Source: Caballeronia sp. dw_276
GTDB lineage: Bacteria; Pseudomonadota; Gammaproteobacteria; Burkholderiales; Burkholderiaceae
Direction: 5' to 3'
Assembly (NCBI RefSeq): GCF_018449635.1
Contig: NZ_JAAVUV010000009.1
Location: 62,001-126,000, forward strand
Length of the DNA: 64,000 nucleotides
The position numbers and the translations under genes were made by a program. Positions 18,379 to 27,529 of this stretch are shown piece by piece (position 1 is the stretch's first letter; each line of letters starts with the position of its first letter). Below the pieces are notes generated by a model that saw only the letters and a list, made by a program, of their open reading frames with translations, ran no database searches and was not told the DNA's origin.

Positions 18379-20436
18379 TCAGGCGGGCGTGCTCATCAAC
18401 GCGGCCTTCACGGTGCGCGCCAGGTCTCCGATCTGAAACGGCTTCCTGAGCACGGAGTATCCATCGACCCGTTCCGTCGATACATCCACGTCCGCGTATC
18501 CCGTCGCAAGGATCACCGGCAGTTGCGGATGCGTGCGCTTCACCTCCGATATCACTTCGAGCCCGTTCATGCCGGGCATCGCGAAGTCGACCATCAGGAG
18601 GTCGGGATTGTCGGCATGCAAGCGCTCAAGGCCAAGCCGTCCCTGCGCCGCTTCCGTCACGGTATAGCCGAGCATCTTCAGACAGTCGACCAGGAAGCTG
18701 CGCACGTCGACGTCGTCTTCGATCACGAGAATCCGCTGATGCCCGTCCGAACGCTCATCGTAAGCTTCCGGCACGGCGATATTGGCAACGTGCCGCTCAC
18801 GCGACGGCAGCCATAGTTCGACGGTCGTGCCCTTGCCTGCTTCGCTGTGGATCCGCGCTGTGCCGCCGGCCTGCGTTGCAATACCGTACACCTGACTTAA
18901 GCCAAGTCCCGTGCCCTTGCCCACTGGTTTAGTGGTGAAAAACGGATCGAAGACGCGCGATAGCAACTCCGGCGCAATACCCGTGCCGGTATCGCTTACG
19001 CCGATCACCGCGTACTGCCCCGCCGGCAGCGTTTCGTCCGGCGCGCTGCGCAGGTTCACGTGAATGGTCAGCACGCCCCCGTCGGGCATGGCGTCACGCG
19101 CGTTGATTCCGAGATTCAGCACGGCGAGTTCGAGCTGATTGGCATCGGCGTCGGTCCAGGCCTCATCGACATCGAAACGGGTGCCGAAGTGAATCCCCGT
19201 TCCCAGCGATAAAGCCAGCATGTCGCGCATGCCGTGCAGCATCGAGATGACATCGATGGCCTTCAAGTCCAAATTGCTGCTGCGCGAAAACGTCAGCAAC
19301 TGGCCGGTAAGCTTGGCGCCGCGTTCGGTTGCGCGCTTGACGGTCCGCGCCATGTTTTGGACACGCTCGTCGTGGCTTACGCGCGTGATCAGTTCAGCGT
19401 TGCCCATGATCACGTTGAGCAGGTTGTTAAAATCGTGCGCAATACCGCCCGTCAGTTGGCCGAGCGCTTCCATTTTTTGCGCCTGTACGAGCACGGCCTG
19501 GACCTTGGCGCGTTCGTTAATCTCCTTCATGAGGCGATCGTTCGCCGACGCCAGTTCCTGCGTGCGCTCGGCGATCCGGCTTTCAAGGGTGTTGTTCAGA
19601 CGCTCGACCACGAGCTGGCTTGCGAGGATCTTTTCGTTCACTTCGTGCCGGTCAGTGACATCAAGCGATACACCAATGATCCGCGTCGTCGCAGCGCCCG
19701 TCGCGTTGTTGACGGTTCGCATCGGATGACCGCGCGACTCGACCCAGTGCACCGATCCATCCGGCCAGACCGCCCGGTATTCGAGCGTGAGATTCGTGTT
19801 CTCCTCGATGCAGCGTTCGAGCGCGCGGTGGCGCATCTCGCGGTCTTCCGGATGAATGGCCTCAACGAGCTGCGCATAGTCGACCGTTGGCACCTTCAGC
19901 CCAAAGATCTTGCGAAACGCCTCGGTGGATCGCAGCGCACCGGTCTCGACATCGAGTTCCCACGACCCCAGCCGGCCGGCCGCGAGCGCGAGATGCAGCC
20001 TTTCCTGCGATTCAACGCGCTCCACTAGTTGGCGCCGTGCCTCGTATTGCCGCAACCGGGCGCGCAACGATGACGCAACCGCGCGTCGCAACGTGTCGGC
20101 ATGCAGCGGCCGCTCGAGCACGACCACGTTGCCGAGTTTTTCGAGCAACTCGAGCGCGTGTTTCGGACGCCGTTCCGTGCGTTTCGTGGCGAGCAGGATC
20201 AGCGGAAAGTCGGACCACGTCGCCTGCTGGTCGAGCCACTGGAAGAGCTGCGGCATGGCATCGTCGGAGAGCGCTTCTTCCGCGATCAGCGCCGTCCCCG
20301 CGCCCGCCCGCAGTTCGTGGTTGAGCATGGCCGCGTCTTTGCATACAACACATTTGCGGCCGTCGCGGGTTAGGAGTTCGCCGATGACATCGGCATCTCG
20401 GCCGCGCGGGGCGAGGATCAGGACTCGGTTCTCCAC
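18379..20436 (-). CDS. Hybrid PAS histidine kinase / response regulator
   Basis: The product has 685 residues. Residues 1-125 form a receiver-like domain without the usual phospho-acceptor motif. A PAS domain lies at about 145-262 and a coiled coil at about 275-315. The HisKA domain holds GGIAHDFNN with His334, and the ATPase domain has the N box (Asn441/Asn445), DTGTGI (482-487) and the GKGTGLGLS G2 box. A complete receiver at about 567-683 has EDD (573-575), phospho-acceptor Asp617 and Lys665. There is no membrane segment, so it is cytosolic. It starts with GTG two bases after the KaiC-like stop, with AAGGA inside that gene's end. Confidence 0.9.
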   Translation of the reverse strand: MENRVLILAPRGRDADVIGELLTRDGRKCVVCKDAAMLNHELRAGAGTALIAEEALSDDAMPQLFQWLDQQATWSDFPLILLATKRTERRPKHALELLEKLGNVVVLERPLHADTLRRAVASSLRARLRQYEARRQLVERVESQERLHLALAAGRLGSWELDVETGALRSTEAFRKIFGLKVPTVDYAQLVEAIHPEDREMRHRALERCIEENTNLTLEYRAVWPDGSVHWVESRGHPMRTVNNATGAATTRIIGVSLDVTDRHEVNEKILASQLVVERLNNTLESRIAERTQELASANDRLMKEINERAKVQAVLVQAQKMEALGQLTGGIAHDFNNLLNVIMGNAELITRVSHDERVQNMARTVKRATERGAKLTGQLLTFSRSSNLDLKAIDVISMLHGMRDMLALSLGTGIHFGTRFDVDEAWTDADANQLELAVLNLGINARDAMPDGGVLTIHVNLRSAPDETLPAGQYAVIGVSDTGTGIAPELLSRVFDPFFTTKPVGKGTGLGLSQVYGIATQAGGTARIHSEAGKGTTVELWLPSRERHVANIAVPEAYDERSDGHQRILVIEDDVDVRSFLVDCLKMLGYTVTEAAQGRLGLERLHADNPDLLMVDFAMPGMNGLEVISEVKRTHPQLPVILATGYADVDVSTERVDGYSVLRKPFQIGDLARTVKAALMSTPA

Positions 20437-20438
20437 GG

Positions 20439-21947
20439 CTACGCGTCCTTCAGGCTGGATGCCCCGAGCATCGCTGCGTCCCCACGGTACGACGGCAACC
20501 CAGCGAGCACGCCCTCGAAGTCGCGCAATGCTTCGCTAACCTGAATTCCGCCCGGGGCCAGGCGGAATTGCCGGATCGTGCGTTCGTGCGCGCTGCCGCG
20601 ACTCTTCACGGCGGCGAGGGCGGTCAGGACTTCGCCCTGATGCTCGAAGTAGCGGAACAGGATCATGGAATCGCTCAAATAGCTGATGTCGATATCCGTC
20701 TGCACTTCGCCCACGATTCCGTGCTGCCCAAGCACGAGCATGGTCACCACGCCGCGCTGGTTTAGGTAGCCCAGCAGTTCATGCATTTGCAGCAACAGGT
20801 AGCGCTCGCCGGGCATCGCCTGGAGGTACGCGTTCAGGCTGTCGATGGCCACGTAGCGCACGCCGTCTTCTTCAACGGCCTCGCGCACCTCGCTCGTGAA
20901 CTGCCCCGGCGACATCTCCGCCGGATCGATCTGACGCAACGTTAGCTGATCGTTGTCAAGGTAAGGCGTAAGGTCCATCCCGAGCGCTTTCGAACGCAGC
21001 AACAGCGTGCGCAGGGTTTCATCGAAAAGGTAGTACATGCAGCGCTCGCCGCGCTCCAACGCCGCCATTAGGCAGCACACCACGGTGGTCGTTTTCCCCA
21101 CGCCGGACGGCCCGATCAGCAACGTATTCGTACCAGGAATCAGGCCGCCGCCGAGCAATGCGTCGAGACCATCCGATCCCGTGCTCAATGGCGTGCTGGA
21201 GAAATCCGCGTGATGCTCGGCGGCGATCAGACGCGGATATACCTCAATACCACCCGTTTCCAGCGTGAAATCGTGGTAGCCCTCGCGAAACTTCAGGCCG
21301 CGCATTTTCGCCACGCGCAGCCGGCGACGCGCGCCGCCGTAGTCATGCACGAGCTGATCAAGGCTGACCACGCCGTGCGCGATGCTGTGAAGCTGGAGAT
21401 CGCTCGGGTCGGAGGTGTTGTCGTCGAGCAGGAAGACCGTGCAATCGCGCGTGGCGAAGTAGCGCTTCAAGGCGAGGATCTGGCGTCGGTATCGAAGCGG
21501 GTTTTGCGACAGCAGCCGCAACTCCGACAAACTGTCCAGCACGATCCGGACAGGTTTGATGGCTTCGACCTGGTGCATCACGTTTTTGACGGTCTCGCCG
21601 AGCTCGACTTCCGCCGGATGCAGGACGGACTGCTCGTACTCGGGGTCGAGCCCCTCGTCGGAAAGCAGCTCGACAATGGAGATCGCCTCGACGTCCCAGC
21701 CGTGGGCGTCCGCCACGGCAAGCAGTTCCGAGCGCGTTTCCGAGAGCGTAATGTAAAGCCCGGCTTCGCCTAGCTCGGCGCCTTTAAGTAAGAATTGCAG
21801 CGCCAGTGTGGTTTTGCCAGCCCCGGGAGACCCTTCGACCAGATACACGCGATTCGGCGTCAACCCGCCGCCGAGGATGTTGTCCAGTCCTTCAACGCCC
21901 GTGGACATTCGCGGCGTAGCCGGAAACGGTTGGCGTTTATTTCTCAT
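20439..21947 (-). CDS. KaiC-like double-domain ATPase
   Basis: The product has 502 residues and two RecA-like KaiC domains. Walker A motifs are GSPGAGKT (39-46) and GPSGVGKT (279-286). Where cyanobacterial KaiC has paired catalytic glutamates, this protein has Ser69-Glu70 and Asp308-Glu309. In the second domain the phosphosite region reads TDIDISYLSDS, so Ser421 matches Ser431 and Tyr422 replaces Thr432 of cyanobacterial KaiC. No kaiA or kaiB is present. ATG 21947 is chosen because the first domain starts soon after; no clear ribosome binding site is seen. It is the first gene of a two-gene unit with the histidine kinase. Confidence 0.88.
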   Translation of the reverse strand: MRNKRQPFPATPRMSTGVEGLDNILGGGLTPNRVYLVEGSPGAGKTTLALQFLLKGAELGEAGLYITLSETRSELLAVADAHGWDVEAISIVELLSDEGLDPEYEQSVLHPAEVELGETVKNVMHQVEAIKPVRIVLDSLSELRLLSQNPLRYRRQILALKRYFATRDCTVFLLDDNTSDPSDLQLHSIAHGVVSLDQLVHDYGGARRRLRVAKMRGLKFREGYHDFTLETGGIEVYPRLIAAEHHADFSSTPLSTGSDGLDALLGGGLIPGTNTLLIGPSGVGKTTTVVCCLMAALERGERCMYYLFDETLRTLLLRSKALGMDLTPYLDNDQLTLRQIDPAEMSPGQFTSEVREAVEEDGVRYVAIDSLNAYLQAMPGERYLLLQMHELLGYLNQRGVVTMLVLGQHGIVGEVQTDIDISYLSDSMILFRYFEHQGEVLTALAAVKSRGSAHERTIRQFRLAPGGIQVSEALRDFEGVLAGLPSYRGDAAMLGASSLKDA

Positions 21948-22121
21948 AGTAATGAAAGTCGAAGACGCGCAGTCGCAGTACGGCAAGGCGGGAGCAAGGA
22001 ACAGGCCACGGACCGTGGCGCGCGCATCTGCAGTACTTTGTATTGCGCTTTCGAGACTGTCTGCCGATGCCGGAACCAACGCTTTTTACCCTCCCAGTTG
22101 CTTGCGGCTCGGCTGCTACGC

Positions 22122-22871
22122 TCAGGCGCTCGTGCCGCCATCGACCTTGAGGTTCGTACCCGTTATGAACGCCGCCTCCGGGCTGGCCAACCAGGCGACG
22201 AGGCCAGCGACGTCATCGCCCGATCCGTAGCGACCCAGCGCGATCGAGCTCCTGATACGGTCCGCCATTGGACCGTCGGCGGGATTCATCGCCGTATCGA
22301 TTCTTCCGGGCTGGACGTTGTTGATGGTGATGTCGCGGCTTCCAAGATCCCTCGCCAACGCACGTGTCATGCTGGCGACCGCGCCTTTGGTCGCGGCGTA
22401 GACAGACACGCCCGGGATCGGCATGTAGTCGCTGCTGACGCTTCCTATGTTGATGATCCGCCCGCCTTTCTCCATGAAGCGCAGCGATTCCTGAATGGCG
22501 GCGAACAGGCTCTTGACGTTGATGGCAAGCATTTGATCGATGTGTTCCAGCGAAAAATCATCGATCAGGCCAATGCGGAACATCGCGGCATTGTTGACGA
22601 GAATATCCAGTCTCCCGAAGCGCCTCGCCGTCGTCGCGACCGCAGCCTTCACCGCGTGCGCGTCCGCACTGTCGGCACGGATTGCCAGACCACGCGTGCC
22701 CAGATCCGCGATCACGCTTTCTGCGTCTTCCTTCGAGCTAAAGTAGGTTATCGCCACGGCCGCGCCCTCGTTCGCGAGACGCCTTGCAATTGCCGCACCT
22801 ATTCCGCGCGAACCGCCCGTCACAAAAGCTACTTTGCCATCCAGTTTTCCATTTGAAAATGTCACAGTCAT
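22122..22871 (-). CDS. SDR-family oxidoreductase
   Basis: The product has 249 residues and is a classical short-chain dehydrogenase: cofactor loop TGGSRGIG near residue 18, NNAA near 92, catalytic Ser of IGSVSS and the YAATK motif (about 158-162), and a C-terminal GTNLKVDGGTSA. It resembles 3-oxoacyl-ACP reductase-like SDRs, but the substrate is unknown. It is divergent from an Lrp-family gene that may control it. AAAGGA abuts the ATG directly, while a GTG two codons later lies at normal spacing, so the start could be 22865. Confidence 0.87.
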   Translation of the reverse strand: MTVTFSNGKLDGKVAFVTGGSRGIGAAIARRLANEGAAVAITYFSSKEDAESVIADLGTRGLAIRADSADAHAVKAAVATTARRFGRLDILVNNAAMFRIGLIDDFSLEHIDQMLAINVKSLFAAIQESLRFMEKGGRIINIGSVSSDYMPIPGVSVYAATKGAVASMTRALARDLGSRDITINNVQPGRIDTAMNPADGPMADRIRSSIALGRYGSGDDVAGLVAWLASPEAAFITGTNLKVDGGTSA

Positions 22872-23028
22872 TCCTTTCGATTGCGTCTTCCGTTCGCCTC
22901 ACCACGAGCCACGGCACGCAATAATGGTAGCTAGAATGCACCCGCGATTTGTGCCAAACTCAGCCATTAATCCATATAGAATTGGTAAGGAAAGATGGAT
23001 TTCATAACCTTTGTGGCAGGAATAGCCA

Positions 23029-23502
23029 ATGAAACTCGATCGGGTCGATGTCGATATCCTGCAGGCGCTCCAACGCGACGCTCACGTCAAGGCCGCGGAT
23101 CTCGCTGAATCGCTCGATATCTCCGTTTCGCCGCTTTATCGACGAATCCGGCTGCTCGAGGAAGCGGGCGTCATTACGAAATATGTGTCGCTACTGGATC
23201 AGGAAAAGGTGGGATTTCCGATCAACGCGTATGTATCGGTGGCGATCGAAAAATCCGCGGAGAAGCTGGCCGCTTTCGAGCGCGCCATCCTGAGTTGCGA
23301 GGAGGTGATGGAGTGCTATCTGATGACCGGCGCATTCGACTACATGGTGCGCGTGGTGGCGAGCGACATGGCGGGTATCGAGCGTTTTGTCATGACGCGG
23401 CTCGCGACTATTGCCGGTGTTCGGGACGTCAGCACTTCGATCACCCTGCGGCGGGTGCAGTACAAGACGGTGCTGCCGGTGTGCCGTCACCACGGCGCTT
23501 GA
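23029..23502 (+). CDS. Lrp/AsnC-family transcriptional regulator
   Basis: The product has 157 residues. Residues 1-60 form the N-terminal helix-turn-helix, including VDILQALQRDAHVKAADLA and the recognition helix near SVSPLYRRI. Residues about 65-150 form the RAM/AsnC ligand-binding domain, with the GAFDYMVRVV segment. Regulators of this family form octamers and often control a divergent gene; here that is the SDR at 22122-22871, with 157 bases between. The effector is not readable from sequence. A strong terminator follows. Confidence 0.9.
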   Translation: MKLDRVDVDILQALQRDAHVKAADLAESLDISVSPLYRRIRLLEEAGVITKYVSLLDQEKVGFPINAYVSVAIEKSAEKLAAFERAILSCEEVMECYLMTGAFDYMVRVVASDMAGIERFVMTRLATIAGVRDVSTSITLRRVQYKTVLPVCRHHGA

Positions 23503-23510
23503 CCAAAAAA

Positions 23511-23533
23511 AGCCCTCGCATGGAGGGCTTTTT
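23511..23533 (+). terminator. Terminator after the Lrp gene
   Basis: AGCCCTC / GAGGGCT 7-bp stem with a 5-base loop, preceded by a run of A and followed by TTTT. The A-run also makes it a plausible terminator for the minus strand, where sodB ends at 23611. Confidence 0.85.
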
Positions 23534-23610
23534 AGTTCGGACGCGGCATGAATTTTAGACCCCAGGCCGTTCCGAAGCGTTACAGCTAAAACCAACGACT
23601 TCAGGAAACC

Positions 23611-24192
23611 TCAAGCACCAAAATTCTTCGATGCAAATTCCCAGTTCGCGATGTTCCAGAATGCTTCGATGAACTTCGGACGCGCATTGCGGTAGTCGAT
23701 GTAATACGCGTGTTCCCATACGTCGATGGTCAACAGCGCCTTCGCGTCCGTGGTCAACGGCGTGGCCGCATTGCTCGTCGAGACGATATCGAGCGAACCG
23801 TCCGTCTTCTTCACGAGCCACGTCCAGCCCGAACCGAACGTGCCGGTCGCGACCTTCGCGAACTCTTCCTTGAATTTGTCGAACGAGCCGTACTTGGCGT
23901 TGATTGCGTCAGCCAGCGCGCCGGCCGGAGCGCCGCCACCCTTGGGCGACAGGCTGTTCCAGAAGAACGTGTGGTTCCAGACCTGGGCTGCGTTGTTGAA
24001 CACACCGCCCGATGCCTTCTTGACAATTTCTTCGAGCGGCAGATTTTCGAATTCGGTACCCGGAATAAGCTTGTTGAGGTTCGTCACATAGGTTTGGTGA
24101 TGCTTGCCATAGTGGTACTCAAGCGTTTCTTCCGACATGTTCGGAGCGAGTGCGTTCTTTTCGAACGGCAACGGCGGGAGGGTATGTTCCAT
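23611..24192 (-). CDS. sodB: Iron superoxide dismutase
   Basis: The product has 193 residues and converts superoxide to oxygen and hydrogen peroxide in the cytoplasm. All metal ligands are present: His27, His74, Asp157 and His161 (in DVWEHAYY). The length, the [19 protein letters not shown] opening region and the [10 protein letters not shown] motif fit the Fe-type. The start at 24192 is followed at once by the conserved [10 protein letters not shown] beginning. It is a single-gene unit. Confidence 0.96.
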   Translation of the reverse strand: MEHTLPPLPFEKNALAPNMSEETLEYHYGKHHQTYVTNLNKLIPGTEFENLPLEEIVKKASGGVFNNAAQVWNHTFFWNSLSPKGGGAPAGALADAINAKYGSFDKFKEEFAKVATGTFGSGWTWLVKKTDGSLDIVSTSNAATPLTTDAKALLTIDVWEHAYYIDYRNARPKFIEAFWNIANWEFASKNFGA

Positions 24193-24422
24193 GGTGCGAG
24201 CTTCCTTCTATGTTGAATTATGGGGGACGTGAGGAGTGAAGCAATGGAGCACTCGATTGTAGGCGAGTTGGGATAACCCCGCAAATTGCGGGTTTTTATG
24301 AGCATTATCGATTACGAAGCATTAACAGCGGCGTAAAAAATGCTCCAGCAGACGTGCTATCCCGTCAAAACTACGGGCCTTTTCGCGGCCGCAATCTAAC
24401 CTGCGCATCACGCGTGCCGCAC

Positions 24423-25799
24423 TCAGAATTCGTCCGATAAACGCGGTTGAACATCGGCGAGTACAACGTCCGCCGCGCCTTCAGCGAGATGCACGGTCAG
24501 CGGCCGCTTCGGCTTGAGCGCATTCGGCGAACGCACTGCGCGCCCCGACTGTGCATCGATCAACGCAGCGTAGCCACGTTCGAGCGTGCGTTGCGGGCTC
24601 AGCACCTGCAATCTCGCCGATAACTCCGACACCCGCGCCACCGCGCGTTCATGCCTGCGCCCTTGCGAGTCGCCAAGACGCTGCGCGAGGCGCATCAGAT
24701 GTTCACGCTCGGCGGCGAGATCGGGACGCCAGCGCTGCCAGCGCATATGCACGAGCGCGAAGCGCGCGCGGGCATCGCGCACCGGACGTGCGCCAGCGGA
24801 TGCAAGCCGCGCCGTCAGTTGCCGCAAGTGAACGCGTTGGCGTTCGAGCCGCTCGGCCGGGCTGACCAGCCGGCGTGCAAGCCAGTCGATCTGCTGCGCG
24901 CGCCGTTCCATCATCCGGCCAAAACCACGCGCAAGCGACGCATGCCGATGGTCCAGATCGCGCAGCAGCAACACGCGTTGCGGGCTGACGAGTTCGGCCG
25001 CCGCCGTGGGCGTGGGCGCGCGGACATCGGCGGCGAAATCGGCGATGGTGAAATCCGTCTCGTGGCCCACGCCGCTGACAACGGGCATCGCGCTTTCGGC
25101 GATCGCGCGCGCAAGCACTTCTTCGTTGAAGGCCCACAGGTCTTCGATAGAACCGCCGCCCCGGCACACGATCAGCACATCGACTTCGCGGCGCGCGCTG
25201 GCTTCGTCGACCATAGCGGCGAGTTTCGCGGCCACGCCTGCGCCCTGCACCGGCGCCGGATAGACAATCACCGGCACGTGCGGCGCGCGGCGCGAAAGCG
25301 TGGTCAGCACGTCACGCAAGGCGGCGGCCTGCAACGACGTCACGATGCCGATCGCGCGCGGATGTTGCGGCAGCGCGCGCTTTCTTTCGGCGGCGAACAA
25401 ACCTTCGGCTTCGAGCTTGGCCTTGAGCCTCAGGAACGCTTCGTACAAGCGCCCCTGCCCCGTCCGCCGAACCGCTTCCACGCCGAGTTGCAGCTCGCCG
25501 CGCGGTTCGTACATCGTGACAAGTCCGCGCACTTCGATCCGGTCGCCCTCGCGCGGCGTGAACTCGGCGTATTGCGCGCGGCCGCGGAACATCACGCAGC
25601 GCATTTGCGCCTGCGCGTCCTTGATCGAGAAGTACCAGTGACCGCTCGCGGCTTTCGTAAAATTCGAGACTTCCCCCGATACCCAGACCAGCGGAAACGA
25701 GCGTTCGAGGATCGAACCGATCGCGCGATTGAGCGCGGAAACGGGGATGACGGCGTCGGCGCCGGAGGTATCCGCTGGGGCGAAAGAATCAGTGCTCAT
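24423..25799 (-). CDS. xseA: Exodeoxyribonuclease VII large subunit
   Basis: The product has 458 residues, the normal length. XseA with several XseB subunits degrades single-stranded DNA in both directions. An N-terminal OB-fold (about 12-115, with [10 protein letters not shown]) precedes the catalytic region with [16 protein letters not shown] and [28 protein letters not shown], then a long Arg/Leu-rich helical part. I chose ATG 25799; 30 open codons upstream look non-coding. xseB is not in the window. The gene is divergent from lpxK across a 492-base region with DnaA-box-like sites. Confidence 0.94.
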   Translation of the reverse strand: MSTDSFAPADTSGADAVIPVSALNRAIGSILERSFPLVWVSGEVSNFTKAASGHWYFSIKDAQAQMRCVMFRGRAQYAEFTPREGDRIEVRGLVTMYEPRGELQLGVEAVRRTGQGRLYEAFLRLKAKLEAEGLFAAERKRALPQHPRAIGIVTSLQAAALRDVLTTLSRRAPHVPVIVYPAPVQGAGVAAKLAAMVDEASARREVDVLIVCRGGGSIEDLWAFNEEVLARAIAESAMPVVSGVGHETDFTIADFAADVRAPTPTAAAELVSPQRVLLLRDLDHRHASLARGFGRMMERRAQQIDWLARRLVSPAERLERQRVHLRQLTARLASAGARPVRDARARFALVHMRWQRWRPDLAAEREHLMRLAQRLGDSQGRRHERAVARVSELSARLQVLSPQRTLERGYAALIDAQSGRAVRSPNALKPKRPLTVHLAEGAADVVLADVQPRLSDEF

Positions 25800-26291
25800 C
25801 AAGGGGGAAAAGGCCAGTTGATTGCGGTGGAAAAGCCGCGGAAGCTTATCCGATCGGTCATCGAAGTGTAGCAAGTGTCCACAATGCACAAGTTACCGAA
25901 ATTAGGTACACACAAATGTGAAGCTCGCGTGAATTCAGAATAAGCCATTGTTTTCAAAGGATTTGCGCTCCCACATTTATTTTTAAACCGATGCAAGTCC
26001 GGCCCGATGCCGAATTCCGGCCGAGGAGCGTCAACTTGTTCACAGAGTTATCCACAGGACGGCCTGTGTAAAACTGTGCACTGTGCCGCCGTCCCTCCGA
26101 CTGGCGCCGAGCGCACTGCCGCGCTAGAGTGCCGGGTTCGAGGATCGCCCGTCGACCGCTTTCCGTTTGCTCATTTTGGAGAACCGCCCCGATGCAAAGG
26201 TGCCGGCCTTTACTCTCAGCGTTATCGCTTTGCCTCATGCACCGGCCAATCCAGTTCCGAGCTTTTCCATCGATTAAAGGAAGGGCGCGCC
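25800..26291. other. Divergent xseA-lpxK intergenic region
   Basis: 492 bases with no gene. It must hold promoters for xseA and lpxK; none is clear enough to mark. It carries a cluster of DnaA-box-like 9-mers at 26036-26073 (listed separately) and the palindrome CACAGG-ACGG-CCTGTG at 26053-26068. Confidence 0.6.
26036..26073. promoter_or_regulatory. Cluster of DnaA-box-like sequences
   Basis: TTATCCACA at 26048-26056 is a perfect match to the classical DnaA box. TTGTTCACA at 26036-26044, in the same orientation, and TGTGTAAAA at 26065-26073, in the opposite one, each differ from the TTATNCACA consensus by one base. The three lie within 38 bases. No origin genes are near. Confidence 0.5.
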
Positions 26292-27308
26292 ATGTCTGAT
26301 TTCAAACCGCCGATCGAAAATTTTCTCGCCCGCGAATGGCGCAGGCGCGGCTGGGTCGCGTGGTCGTTGACGCCGTTTGCGGCGGTTTTTGGATTGATCG
26401 CCGCCATTCGACGCGGCTTTTTCGCGCTCGGCTGGATCAAGCAAACCAACGTAGGCGTGCCCGTCGTCGTGGTCGGCAACGTGACTGTGGGCGGAACCGG
26501 CAAGACGCCGACCGTGATCGCGCTCGTGGAAGCGCTGCGCGCCGCCGGCTTCCAGCCGGGCGTCGTCTCGCGCGGTTATGGCGCGAAGATCCACGAAGCC
26601 ACGCGCGTCACGCCCGAAAGCAAACCCGCGGAAGTCGGCGACGAACCCCTGCTGATCGCCCGCCGCACGCACGCGCCCGTGATGGTTTCGCCCGATCGCG
26701 TGGCGGCGGCGCAGGCGTTGTTGAAGGCGTATCCATCGGTGGATGTGATCGTGAGCGACGACGGCCTGCAGCATTACCGCCTCGCGCGCAGCTTCGAACT
26801 CGTCGTTTTCGATGACCGTCTCGGCGGCAACGGTTTCCTGCTCCCGGCGGGCCCCTTGCGTGAATCGATGTCACGGCATCGCGACGCGACGCTCATCAAC
26901 AGCCCTTATGAACGCGCGCTGCCGCCATGGCCGAACACGTTCTCGCTCGATCTGACAACCGGCGACGCATGGCTGCTCGATGACCCCGCCGTCCGCCGTC
27001 CACTCAAAGCGTTCAAGGGCGAGCGGATCGTGGCGGCGGCGGGTATCGGATCGCCGGAACGGTTTTTTGCATCCCTGCGCGCAGAAGGCCTGACGGTCTC
27101 GACCCGTGCGTTCCCCGACCACTACGATTACCGCGACAACCCGTTTGCCAGCATCGATGCCGATTCGATCCTGATCACCGAGAAGGATGCAGTAAAATTC
27201 GGGGCCTGGCGTGACGCGCGCATCTGGGTCGTTCCCGTGGAAGCCGTGCTCAAACCCCGCCTCATCGCATTAGTTGTGGAGAAACTTCGTGGACGCACGC
27301 CTGCTTGA
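26292..27308 (+). CDS. lpxK: Tetraacyldisaccharide 4'-kinase
   Basis: The product has 338 residues and phosphorylates the 4' position of the lipid A disaccharide precursor at the inner membrane. The P-loop region [16 protein letters not shown] (about 57-72) is diagnostic, followed by SRGYG and the [11 protein letters not shown] motif. A membrane-associated segment lies near the N-terminus (about 20-45). AAGGAAGGG precedes ATG 26292; the open frame before it is non-coding. Its end overlaps the Trm112 gene by 20 bases, and kdsB follows, so an envelope-biogenesis operon is likely. Confidence 0.95.
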   Translation: MSDFKPPIENFLAREWRRRGWVAWSLTPFAAVFGLIAAIRRGFFALGWIKQTNVGVPVVVVGNVTVGGTGKTPTVIALVEALRAAGFQPGVVSRGYGAKIHEATRVTPESKPAEVGDEPLLIARRTHAPVMVSPDRVAAAQALLKAYPSVDVIVSDDGLQHYRLARSFELVVFDDRLGGNGFLLPAGPLRESMSRHRDATLINSPYERALPPWPNTFSLDLTTGDAWLLDDPAVRRPLKAFKGERIVAAAGIGSPERFFASLRAEGLTVSTRAFPDHYDYRDNPFASIDADSILITEKDAVKFGAWRDARIWVVPVEAVLKPRLIALVVEKLRGRTPA

Positions 27309-27495
27309 AATCCTTGTCTGCCCGATTTGCAAGACCCAGCTCACTTATGACCGCGCGGCGCAGGAACTGATCTGCAACGTGGACAAACTCGCGTACCCGA
27401 TCCGCGACGGCATTCCCATCATGCTGCCCGACGAAGCGCGCCAGACGGTCGAAGGCACGCCCGTCGATCCGCTGAAACCCGTCAGCGGCAACTGA
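27289..27495 (+). CDS. Trm112-family small protein
   Basis: The product has 68 residues beginning [14 protein letters not shown], the classic Trm112/YcaR start with a CPxC zinc-type motif. Trm112 proteins activate methyltransferases in other organisms; the bacterial partner is not known. I chose GTG 27289, which has GGAG seven bases upstream; the ATG at 27274 would add five residues. It sits between lpxK and kdsB as in many Gram-negative genomes and overlaps lpxK by 20 bases, suggesting coupled translation. Confidence 0.9.
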   Translation: MDARLLEILVCPICKTQLTYDRAAQELICNVDKLAYPIRDGIPIMLPDEARQTVEGTPVDPLKPVSGN

Positions 27496-27529
27496 TCCTT
27501 CCTGAACGTCAAACCGCGAGCGCCAAGCC

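Noticed and set aside
24275..24297. CCCGC / GCGGG hairpin with T-run upstream of sodB
   Set aside because: Its T-run faces the plus strand, on which no gene ends nearby; could be chance or a weak xseA terminator.
26036..26073. DnaA boxes taken as the chromosome origin
   Set aside because: Only three boxes, no AT-rich unwinding stretch I can define, and no dnaA/dnaN/gyrB/rpmH or par genes.
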